From assembly GCA_023142645.1 (NCBI GenBank), contig JAGLJE010000007.1, positions 1 through 13,235 on the forward strand: 13,235 nt of DNA, given 5' to 3'. The notes beneath the pieces were generated by a model that was given only the letters and a program-made list of their open reading frames with translations, did no database searches and was not told the DNA's origin. Source of the stretch: Candidatus Altimarinota bacterium (lineage in GTDB: Bacteria; Patescibacteriota; Gracilibacteria; JAHISY01). Shown piece by piece: positions 6,418-13,235 of this stretch (the stretch's first letter is position 1; the number at the start of each line of letters is the position of its first letter). A program made the position numbers and the translations under genes.

Positions 6418-7204
6418 TTTTAAAACGAATCGCATACCACCATCCCCCGCCAATCAAAATCGGAACCGTGAGAAACGCGAGATCTTTTTCGAAAATATTG
6501 AAAAATAAAAATATGTTGAAAGTCGCGTGAAGAAAAATTGCGAGGAAAAATCCTTCGAGCACCACTTCGCCGGAAGTGTGTCCATACGCGGAATCCCTCC
6601 GCGGAAGAAGATGCCGACAGGTGATGTGAAATGGTCGGCGAACAACTTTTGCCAAATTGTGAAAAAAATAAGCGAGCGGTTTTTCATGTTTTGATTTTGG
6701 AACAATTTTTTTGACAACAAATGCGCATGCGTAAAAATAACCGAACGTGCCGGTGAAAATCACATGCGCGAGAATCGTGCCGAGCGAACGGAAAAAGTAA
6801 AGATTCCAAAAGGCGAGGCTCAAACCCCCTGTGGAAAATTCACGGAAGAAGTAAAAAATGTTTTCTGCGAACGCAAAGCCGAGCGCGATAAGAACCGCAA
6901 ATTCAAAACCGTCCTCCCATTTATCGAAACGCGCGCGATTAATCTCCACGCCAAGAATCAAAAACAATCCTTTTAAACTTTCTTCGAAAAACGCAAAGAG
7001 GACAAGTAGCAAAATCGGTGAAAATGGAAAATTAAAACTGCGAAGAAAGAAAAACGGAAGCGCAGCGAGAATTCCGAAAAAGAAAAGCTGCACAAGCACG
7101 CTCGCTGGCTCCGGCTCCGCCAACCTTTTTCGCCAAAAAATAATCCACAAAATTACGGGTGGCAACGCGAGAAAAGCGAAAGCGGTTAATTCTGAGAATC
7201 CCAA
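6389..7204 (-). CDS. prsW: PrsW-family intramembrane protease
   Basis: PrsW proteins are polytopic membrane proteases related to the CPBP/CAAX protease group. In Bacillus subtilis PrsW makes the first cut in the anti-sigma factor RsiW. The 271-residue protein has multiple hydrophobic segments and the family motifs in order: EEPEP-like ERPEP equivalent LAEPEP at 28-33, the EExxK motif FEESLKG at 73-79 (E74, E75, K78), GFAFAEN at 109-115 (E114), H147 in LAHVIFTG, and HATFN at 226-230. The start is TTG 7204: an in-frame TAA lies five codons upstream and a GGGGA lies just before it. It overlaps the 3' end of the LTD gene by 19 bp, suggesting translational coupling. Residues about 189-214 look inserted, being basic and Cys/His-containing between the H147 and H226 motifs, and are encoded by a palindrome-rich block. 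The substrate is unknown. Confidence 0.85.
   Translation of the reverse strand: MGFSELTAFAFLALPPVILWIIFWRKRLAEPEPASVLVQLFFFGILAALPFFFLRSFNFPFSPILLLVLFAFFEESLKGLFLILGVEINRARFDKWEDGFEFAVLIALGFAFAENIFYFFREFSTGGLSLAFWNLYFFRSLGTILAHVIFTGTFGYFYACAFVVKKIVPKSKHEKPLAYFFHNLAKVVRRPFHITCRHLLPRRDSAYGHTSGEVVLEGFFLAIFLHATFNIFLFFNIFEKDLAFLTVPILIGGGWWYAIRFKTKQSPSKKA
6563..6639. repeat. Block of three consecutive perfect inverted repeats inside prsW
   Basis: The three are CACTTC/GAAGTG at 6563-6578 (4-nt loop GCCG), CGCGGA/TCCGCG at 6587-6603 (5-nt loop) and GCCGAC/GTCGGC at 6613-6639 (15-nt loop). Each is a perfect 6-bp stem. By my count the block is 45/77 G+C (about 58%), richer than the flanking AT-rich sequence. 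It encodes residues about 189-214 of the PrsW homologue, which look inserted between conserved motifs. Confidence 0.65.
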
Positions 7205-10200
7205 ACTTCCCCAAGTTTAGCGAAACGAAGTAAGAAGAAAACCATCATGAAAACGAGAAAAGTAAAAATCCACGCGGAATTTTGACTTTCGAGAGGCAGA
7301 GAATTCGTCGGTGAAAGAAGTTGGCTGCGAAGTAGTTTCGGAGTCGCTGCGAAATTTTTGAGCATGAAATTTCCATCGGAATTTTCAACAAAAATTTTCC
7401 ACTCTTCACCCTTTTGAAGTAACGCTTTCGCCAACAACGCGGAATTTCCTTTCTCAAATTCCACGAAAAATTCCCCGTTAGAATTTTCAATCACGAATCC
7501 CTCCTTGCCGACGAAGCGGATCACTCCTTCAATTTTTTGGGAATCGAATTGATTCGTAAAATCCGGAGTGAGAATCGCGGTTTCGCGAAATTCAGAACCG
7601 TCAAATGCAAGCGCGATGCCTTCCAACGGACTATCGAAATTAACTTCCGCAATCAGCCGTCCCTCGAAATCAAAAAGCCGCGCTGCCTCACGACCAGAAT
7701 TGTTGAACGCGATTTTAGTAAGCGTCCGCGGAAACGTTCTGAACTCGCCGGGTTGTAGAATCGTCAAGTCAGAAATCACAAAAGGATTACTTCCATCCAC
7801 CGAATCGTCGATTCGCCAGTTGCCGAGATTCACCGTAGTCGGACCGGAATTCCAAATTTCGATCCACTCGTTTACCGAATCTTTTTCGATCGGATTTGCG
7901 AGAATTTCAGAAATTTGAATTGCGTCCGAAAGATTGCCGTTCCGATTTTTTTGAACTTTTTTAGTTTTCGACGAATAAATTTCCGATATGAAAATTTTAT
8001 TTGCGGAAGCAGGAGTGAAAATCACGGTTTCACGAAATTCGGAACCATCGAACGCAAGCGCAACACCTTCACGAATTTTTTCATACGACAGTTCGGCGAC
8101 CGTCCGTCCCGTTGGCCACGCCAACGAAATCACACCACCGGAATTTGGTAGCGTAAGTCCACTTTTCGCGCGAGCAAGAACGAGAAATCCGCCAGCTGGA
8201 ATTGTAGAATTTTCAGGAAATGTGAATTTTTTGCGACCAACGACGAGATGAAAATTAGAGAGATCGGCTAACTTATTTCCGAAATTTTCGAGCTCGATGA
8301 ATTCATTTTCCGCGTCAGATCCGACTGGATTCGGCAGAATTTCGGAGATGCAAATACTTTCGGCAAAAACCGGCGGAGTAAATTTTTCGACTAAATCGAA
8401 ATTCAAAACTTTGCGCGCAACTCCTTCCACTCCCGCTGGATCAATGAGCTGCGTAAAAATATTGTGATGTCCGGCTTCAAGCGGTCGATCAAGCATATAG
8501 CTCCACGAACCGTTTTCGGCAATCGGAATTTCGACAATTGAAAGTTCTGAATGGATATAAATACGCATACGCCCACCGGGCACCCCCGTCCCCGAGAGAG
8601 AAATTCCATTTCCCTTATCGACGGAATACTCAAACCGCGAACCCGCAAGCGCAGCCAACTCAACACGATACCCCCGTAAATTTTCAGGAGAAGATTCGGA
8701 CGAATTCGGATCGAAACCATGCTGAACCTCAAAATAATCAGGTAAACCATCTCCATCCGTGTCGAATTTTTCAAAATCAGTGCCAAACTCCATCTCTGCC
8801 AAATCCGAGAACCCATCAGCATCGGCATCCTCACTTGCAGGAAGAATTTGATAAAAACCATTTACAGCATTTGGAGTGAAAATTTCGGTTTTTAGGAATT
8901 CGCCATTCGAATTTTTCGCGAACGACACACCTTCCCGAATTTCGGGATATTCGATCGAATCAACTATCTCACCATCAACATCGAAAAGCGTAAAAATGCT
9001 TCCCGAATTTCGAATTGGTAGTAAACCGAAAAATGCGCGGAGCTCATTCGGCGCAAGAATCACGCTCTCTTCAAATTCGTACGAACCGCTACCCGCAAAA
9101 ACTTGCCAACCAAAAAGTTCCACCGGAATCTCACCAACATTCTCAAGTTCAAACCACTCCTTACCGGAATCCGAACCGCGCGGATTCGGCAGAATTTCAG
9201 AAATCCGAATCCTGCCTGCCATTTTTTCAGTTTCAGGAAACAACTCCGATGACGCGAAAATTTCGAAATCGATAGCAGAATTTGTGTCGGCAGATTTTTT
9301 TCGGAGAATCGAACCGCCTCGCGACAGCTCGCATGAATTAATCAAGCTTTCCGGTAATTTAGAATCCCACTGTCCGTCCGCGAATTGTTTTTCGAGGCGA
9401 GTTAGTTCCGCGGACGCAAGATCGTGCTCACGATTCGGCGGAGCAGAACGATCGCTCCAGCCAACAAAATCGGCGGTCGTACCGGTAAAATCAGCAAGAG
9501 TAAGCAGCCCGTCCGTACCAGTAAGTCCGTGAAAAACTGAACGGAAAATATTTCCGGAAAAACTCTCCTCTCTTGCACCGAAAATAATTTCAATTTCGTC
9601 ATCACTCGAAATTTCAAACTCTATCGGAAATTCAAAAATTTTATTCTCGCCGAATTTGAGAAAAAAGCCGGCGAGATTTTTAGCTTCCGAACCGCAATTC
9701 CGACAAATTAATTTCACGCGATCGCCATCCGAATTTTTCGGAGCAACTTCTGAAATCAATAATTCAATCTTGCTCGCGGATGTCGGCGGCGGGAAATTTT
9801 CTTTTCCTTGCGTGGCGAACGGAGTCGCAAACCAATCGGCAGCGGAATTCGTGTCAGCAGAATCGCAGCGCGCGATCGCAATCTCACGTTTAATCAAACT
9901 CGAATCAACAGCATCGGAAAATTCTGTGGAAATCCATTCGTCAGCCGCCACGATCTCGGCAATATCAGCAGCTTCACCACGCGACCATGCTCCGTTCCTG
10001 TTTTCCCACACAACAGCATCTTCAATCGTCCCGCTAGAATCGCGAAGCGTAATTTGCTCGTCAGTTTTTGTGAGACCGTTGCAGTCGGTGAAAATTTTCC
10101 ACATCCCCTCTTCCGATTTTGTGAAATCTTTTTCTTCGGATTTAAATTTAAGCAATAAAAATTCTCCTGTTTTCATTTTTGTATTTTTCGGAATCGTTTT

Positions 10201-13014
10201 AATTCTTTTATCGACCTCAAAATAAAACCCGCCAACATCGATCCCACCACCAGAGTTGCCGTCATCAAGCATTTGAATTTCAATCCAGTCGGCAGCTGAA
10301 TCAAACGAGACTTCTGTAATTTTCATTTCAACTCGTGAAGCAGAAACCGAATCGGAAACCGGTTCGTCTGTTTCTTCTTTTTTTGAAAATTCTATCGTCG
10401 AACTACCTCCACCACCTCCACCGCTACAACTGGAAATCGTGAATGTTCGCGAGATTTCGGACATCGCTCCAAGCACATCAATAGCGACAAGCGTGACAGT
10501 GTAATTTCCCGACGAAAAATAAAACCCGTCTGGATTTTCATCGTCGGAGGTCAAACCATTGCCGAAATCCCACTCGAAAATCAAATCATCGGAGTCTCGA
10601 TCTACTGAATCTTCGGCAGTCAAATTCACGAAAAGCGAGCAACTGCCGGCAGAATTTCCCGAACCCTGAATCGTGATTTCAGCAACCGGAGGCTCGTTTA
10701 TTTCCGGCAAAATATTTTTCGAACCACAAGTCGGATGCCAAAATTCCGTCCACAAGCTTAGATTCGCGTAATCCCGACCGAATGATTTTTTTTCAATCGT
10801 GCCGGAATAATTTTTTGAATCAATAACTTCTCCGTCTTTTTTGAGAATTATCTCGCCGACAGAATTTGGCAGTGCATCCCATCCTGAAAGTTCGGCTGTG
10901 AAAACACGGTACGCATTCCCCGCAATCTCGCCTTCAATTGCCACGCCGTTTAATTCGAATCCCACGAGATCAATCAGATTTTCTGTCGGATTAAAAAGCT
11001 CAATCCATTCATTCTCGGAATCTAAACCTTCAGGATCAGGCACGAATTCGGAAATCACAAGATGGGGCGCGATTCTGAAAGCAAGCAGTGTTGAATTGTT
11101 TTCAAAATTTTCGTCATCGGCGAATTCAATCGTCGCAGTAATTTCGAAATTTCCTTCATTAAAAATTTGTGAAAAAGTTTTTTCAAAAAAATCAAAGCTT
11201 TCCAAATTTTGAACCGTCTCGCGAGAAATTTCGTCGTCGTCAATCTTCCATACAATTTCAAAATCGGCGGGATTCAATCCACGGTTTTCGATTTCGACTA
11301 CAAAAACAACTTCTTCGCCTGGCAGTGGATTTTCAGGTATTGCGAAAATTTTGGGCATCGCGAGATCGTGGTCGCGGAAGTTCGCAGAACGAGGGGTTCC
11401 GTCAGCTTCGAAACTTGTCCGATAACTCCCATCAGAAATTCGAACGAGCGTTTTTTTCGAATCATTATCGCCACCGATCTCCCACGAGCTTAAACCGTCC
11501 ACGCAATCTATTTCAGAATTTTCGGAATCTAAAAGGGTAAGTATCTCACCAGAATTTGAGAGATTGCCGGTGTAGATTTGATCGGCAGGAATGTCGAGAA
11601 CAGAATCATCATTCGTTCGTTCAAGAAGTAGAAATTCTCCCGGCGGGATTTCGCCCGCGAGTGAAATTTCCGGTTTGCCATCAGCCGCGAGAATTTTCCA
11701 ATTAGAGAGATCGAAAATTTTGTCGCTCGTTGTATTGTGAAGTTCAATCCACTCGTCACTTGAAGAAATTGTCGAACCCATCCACGCCACCTCGTTAAAC
11801 ACCACCTCTCCCATCGCGGCCACCATGAAAATTTGTGGAGTGTTCGGTGTGGCAGTGGCGGCAAGCAAAGAAGATTCGTTATCGGAAAAATCAACTGCAA
11901 AAATTTCAAAAAAATATTCGACACCATTCGTTAATCCGGTTTTTTGAAATTCGAGAGTGTTGCCTATGTTTTCGAAATCCCCGCCGTTGATTCGCAAATA
12001 ATAAGCATCAAAGTTTTCATCCGCAGCCTCCAACCAATTCAGCCCGACAAAGCCGTCACCGACCATGGCGGACAATTCGGCATTTTCTGGAAAAGCCGGA
12101 GAAATGAAATCAATCACGAAATCCTCACTTTTGATTTCTTCTTCATTGTCCGCAGAATCCCGCGAATAAAAACGCAATGTTTTGCTTTCACCGATTTCGA
12201 GAGGAGCAGAATATTCGAGAAAATCAGCTTTTGTAGCTTCGGAACTGAGTGAATAAAAAATTGTTGCCGACTCGTTGATCGAAAGCTCGACCGATTGAGT
12301 CGTCGCGAAAAAACCTCCAGCCGGATTGGCGGTCGTGATTGGAGTAATCGTGTCGGGAGGCAAGTCAGCTGGCGGATCGGGGTCGGGCGGGACGAAAGTT
12401 GAATTTTGCGGAGTTGGCTCGTCGAGAATTTCAAAATCAGCGGAATTATTGTCGGTATCAACCATTACATCATTTTCAAATTTCCGAGAAATTGATTTTC
12501 CGATGGAGGGATTTTCCACCGCGACCGAACCCTCGAAAAATACACTCTCTCCAAACCCAACGAAATCGATAGTGTCAAAATCTGTCGGTCCATCTGACAT
12601 CGCATCGAATCCGATTGCAACTGCGTAATTTTCTTCTAGCGCGAAATTCTGTGAAACAAGCGCATCTGCCATCACGAGCAAATTTTCGTCGCTCGCGTTC
12701 GCATCCACAACGAGATAAAAACTGCGCGCAGGAATCTCGACTGTTCGAAATTCAGCCTCACTAGAACCGTTAAAGTGGACAATAATCAACCGCGTACCAT
12801 CTGCCGCCCACCCTTCAATTCGAAAATCGGCAATCGTGAGATCGACTGCCGATTCTGTCGGATTATAAATTTCGATGAATCTATTCGACGCTCCATCTAC
12901 TGCATCAATCGAATCGATTTGAATTTCCGAAATCACAAGATGATCTACCGTCCCCGCCACCGCATAAATGACGGAGAAGGAAAATACTGCGAGAAGAAGG
13001 AAAATTTTTCTCAT
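7186..13014 (-). CDS. Giant secreted, membrane-anchored multi-domain protein with about eight lamin-tail domains
   Basis: The 1942-residue protein begins with a signal peptide (MRKIFLLLAVFSFSVIYAVA, cleavage about residue 20) and ends with a membrane segment at 1912-1930 and a short basic tail. Lamin-tail domains, recognised by ISEILPNP...NEWIELEN-type starts, begin near 24, 402, 650, 896, 1082, 1266, 1551 and 1697. Between them lie a chitobiase-C-like beta domain (224-303), Fn3-like (308-389), CARDB-like (550-645), PKD-like (776-860, EWDFGNG), a Gly6 linker (865-870), TSP3-like calcium motifs (1394-1435, DTDGDGLPD), an Ig-like domain (1445-1540) and an OB-fold-like segment (1825-1890). I see no catalytic motif. 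A surface adhesion or scaffold role is inference. The start is ATG 13014 because the signal peptide follows directly. AGCAGGC upstream is at best a weak Shine-Dalgarno. prsW follows with a 19-bp overlap. Confidence 0.85.
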   Translation of the reverse strand: MRKIFLLLAVFSFSVIYAVAGTVDHLVISEIQIDSIDAVDGASNRFIEIYNPTESAVDLTIADFRIEGWAADGTRLIIVHFNGSSEAEFRTVEIPARSFYLVVDANASDENLLVMADALVSQNFALEENYAVAIGFDAMSDGPTDFDTIDFVGFGESVFFEGSVAVENPSIGKSISRKFENDVMVDTDNNSADFEILDEPTPQNSTFVPPDPDPPADLPPDTITPITTANPAGGFFATTQSVELSINESATIFYSLSSEATKADFLEYSAPLEIGESKTLRFYSRDSADNEEEIKSEDFVIDFISPAFPENAELSAMVGDGFVGLNWLEAADENFDAYYLRINGGDFENIGNTLEFQKTGLTNGVEYFFEIFAVDFSDNESSLLAATATPNTPQIFMVAAMGEVVFNEVAWMGSTISSSDEWIELHNTTSDKIFDLSNWKILAADGKPEISLAGEIPPGEFLLLERTNDDSVLDIPADQIYTGNLSNSGEILTLLDSENSEIDCVDGLSSWEIGGDNDSKKTLVRISDGSYRTSFEADGTPRSANFRDHDLAMPKIFAIPENPLPGEEVVFVVEIENRGLNPADFEIVWKIDDDEISRETVQNLESFDFFEKTFSQIFNEGNFEITATIEFADDENFENNSTLLAFRIAPHLVISEFVPDPEGLDSENEWIELFNPTENLIDLVGFELNGVAIEGEIAGNAYRVFTAELSGWDALPNSVGEIILKKDGEVIDSKNYSGTIEKKSFGRDYANLSLWTEFWHPTCGSKNILPEINEPPVAEITIQGSGNSAGSCSLFVNLTAEDSVDRDSDDLIFEWDFGNGLTSDDENPDGFYFSSGNYTVTLVAIDVLGAMSEISRTFTISSCSGGGGGGSSTIEFSKKEETDEPVSDSVSASRVEMKITEVSFDSAADWIEIQMLDDGNSGGGIDVGGFYFEVDKRIKTIPKNTKMKTGEFLLLKFKSEEKDFTKSEEGMWKIFTDCNGLTKTDEQITLRDSSGTIEDAVVWENRNGAWSRGEAADIAEIVAADEWISTEFSDAVDSSLIKREIAIARCDSADTNSAADWFATPFATQGKENFPPPTSASKIELLISEVAPKNSDGDRVKLICRNCGSEAKNLAGFFLKFGENKIFEFPIEFEISSDDEIEIIFGAREESFSGNIFRSVFHGLTGTDGLLTLADFTGTTADFVGWSDRSAPPNREHDLASAELTRLEKQFADGQWDSKLPESLINSCELSRGGSILRKKSADTNSAIDFEIFASSELFPETEKMAGRIRISEILPNPRGSDSGKEWFELENVGEIPVELFGWQVFAGSGSYEFEESVILAPNELRAFFGLLPIRNSGSIFTLFDVDGEIVDSIEYPEIREGVSFAKNSNGEFLKTEIFTPNAVNGFYQILPASEDADADGFSDLAEMEFGTDFEKFDTDGDGLPDYFEVQHGFDPNSSESSPENLRGYRVELAALAGSRFEYSVDKGNGISLSGTGVPGGRMRIYIHSELSIVEIPIAENGSWSYMLDRPLEAGHHNIFTQLIDPAGVEGVARKVLNFDLVEKFTPPVFAESICISEILPNPVGSDAENEFIELENFGNKLADLSNFHLVVGRKKFTFPENSTIPAGGFLVLARAKSGLTLPNSGGVISLAWPTGRTVAELSYEKIREGVALAFDGSEFRETVIFTPASANKIFISEIYSSKTKKVQKNRNGNLSDAIQISEILANPIEKDSVNEWIEIWNSGPTTVNLGNWRIDDSVDGSNPFVISDLTILQPGEFRTFPRTLTKIAFNNSGREAARLFDFEGRLIAEVNFDSPLEGIALAFDGSEFRETAILTPDFTNQFDSQKIEGVIRFVGKEGFVIENSNGEFFVEFEKGNSALLAKALLQKGEEWKIFVENSDGNFMLKNFAATPKLLRSQLLSPTNSLPLESQNSAWIFTFLVFMMVFFLLRFAKLGEVWDSQN
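7564..7623 (-). repeat. Internal repeat copy B in the LTD gene (pairs with 8011-8070)
   Basis: This 60-bp segment encodes residues 1798-1817 (core ALAFDGSEFRET) at the end of LTD domain 8. It matches the segment at 8011-8070 at 49 of 60 bases by my count, and 17 of 20 residues are the same. A more diverged version (EGVSFAKNSNGEFLKT) closes LTD 6. Confidence 0.8.
8011..8070 (-). repeat. Internal repeat copy A in the LTD gene (pairs with 7564-7623)
   Basis: It encodes residues 1649-1668 at the end of LTD domain 7. The match to copy B, 447 bp away, points to duplication of a whole LTD module followed by divergence or local gene conversion. Confidence 0.8.
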
Positions 13015-13127
13015 GCCTGCTAAAAAATCTTGTTTCTAATTTTTGGAGAAAAGCGGAATTTTCGCAAACGCGAGCAGAATTCTGCGAACAAAATTTGAGT
13101 TCTCTTAATCTTGGAAAGATTTTCCGC
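13015..13127. other. Divergent intergenic region with a 12-bp palindrome
   Basis: This region separates the LTD gene (minus) from the SEDS gene (plus). GCAGAATTCTGC at 13074-13085 is a perfect 12-bp palindrome. TTCGCA at 13061-13066 and TGCGAA at 13083-13088 form a second, overlapping inverted pair. Either could be an operator for a regulator acting on both genes. TAGAAA read on the minus strand (13038-13033) is a possible -10 for the LTD gene with a leader of about 12 nt. I found no good -35 for either direction. Confidence 0.35.
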
Positions 13128-13133
13128 TACACT
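13128..13133 (+). promoter_or_regulatory. -10 element (TACACT) of the SEDS gene, leaderless arrangement
   Basis: TACACT fits the TANNNT pattern. Its last base as -7 puts +1 at 13140, the G of the GTG start codon. No -35 matches the consensus well (TTAATC at the 17-bp position). This is the same geometry as thrC and argF. Confidence 0.45.
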
Positions 13134-13139
13134 TCGAAA

Positions 13140-13235
13140 GTGATTGGCACTCGTCTCCGCCCCCGCTACCCTTTCGACCATGTTTTGGGAATCACAATTT
13201 TGGTACTCGCTATTTTTGGACTAGTGATGATTTCG
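13140..13235 (+). CDS. N-terminus of an SEDS-family protein (FtsW/RodA type), truncated by the window end
   Basis: The first 32 residues read MIGTRLRPRYPFDHVLGITI and then continue into a hydrophobic stretch ending GLVMIS. The basic N-terminus, FDH motif and a first membrane helix ending in GLVMI(S) are typical of the start of FtsW and RodA. These are the peptidoglycan glycosyltransferases of septal (FtsW) or lateral (RodA) wall growth. Only the first helix is present, so the two cannot be separated and no catalytic residue is visible. The start is GTG 13140, placed by the leaderless -10. The gene is divergent from the surface LTD protein. Confidence 0.65.
   Translation, partial: MIGTRLRPRYPFDHVLGITILVLAIFGLVMIS

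Noticed and set aside
8876..9532. Plus-strand ORF of 218 residues opposite the LTD gene, plus others such as 9656-10225
   Set aside because: These are shadows of the LTD reading frame; their Ser/Arg-rich composition mirrors the antisense of its acidic, Phe-rich codons.
7186..13014. CRISPR array or DNA-level repeat array, suggested by many recurring gaatttt/cggaa words
   Set aside because: The recurring words come from similar LTD codons and AT-rich Glu/Phe/Ile usage; there is no fixed repeat length or spacer.

Overview
The window reads as a piece of a streamlined bacterial genome, most likely Patescibacteria/CPR (perhaps Peregrinibacteria-like; low confidence). I infer this from the AT-rich composition, TTG and GTG starts without Shine-Dalgarno sequences, tight packing with overlapping gene ends, and a giant membrane-anchored lamin-tail-domain (LTD) protein. 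TGA is used as a normal stop (for example after mfd and prsW), so the recoded table 25 of Gracilibacteria does not apply. No 16S or phylogenetic marker is present, so the taxon is inference.

Layout. Positions 1-297 hold the 3' end of a repeat protein with a 66-bp tandem repeat. 332-661 is a small DUF4870-like membrane protein. 769-4083 is the transcription-repair coupling factor mfd. After a 150-bp gap come threonine synthase (thrC, 4234-5517) and ornithine carbamoyltransferase (argF, 5536-6417), each with its own apparent promoter. On the minus strand a probable two-gene operon runs from 13014 to 6389: a 1942-residue secreted, membrane-anchored protein with about eight LTD domains, then a PrsW-family membrane protease that overlaps its 3' end. 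This operon converges on argF with a 29-bp tail overlap. At 13140 an SEDS-family gene (FtsW/RodA type) begins and runs off the window, divergent from the LTD gene.

How the parts fit. mfd, thrC and argF are housekeeping or metabolic genes with no obvious shared pathway. The LTD protein and PrsW are probably translationally coupled and both act at the membrane, so a surface protein and a membrane protease may be functionally linked (inference).

Three signals stand out. (1) thrC, argF and the SEDS gene each have a TANNNT -10 hexamer whose predicted transcription start falls exactly on the start codon, suggesting leaderless mRNAs. (2) Three consecutive perfect 6-bp inverted repeats in a GC-rich 77-bp block lie inside prsW and encode an apparent in-frame insertion between its catalytic motifs. 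(3) The LTD giant has a mosaic architecture (LTD, Fn3, CARDB-like, PKD, TSP3, OB-like, transmembrane) with internal duplication. I see no CRISPR, tRNA, rRNA or insertion sequence.
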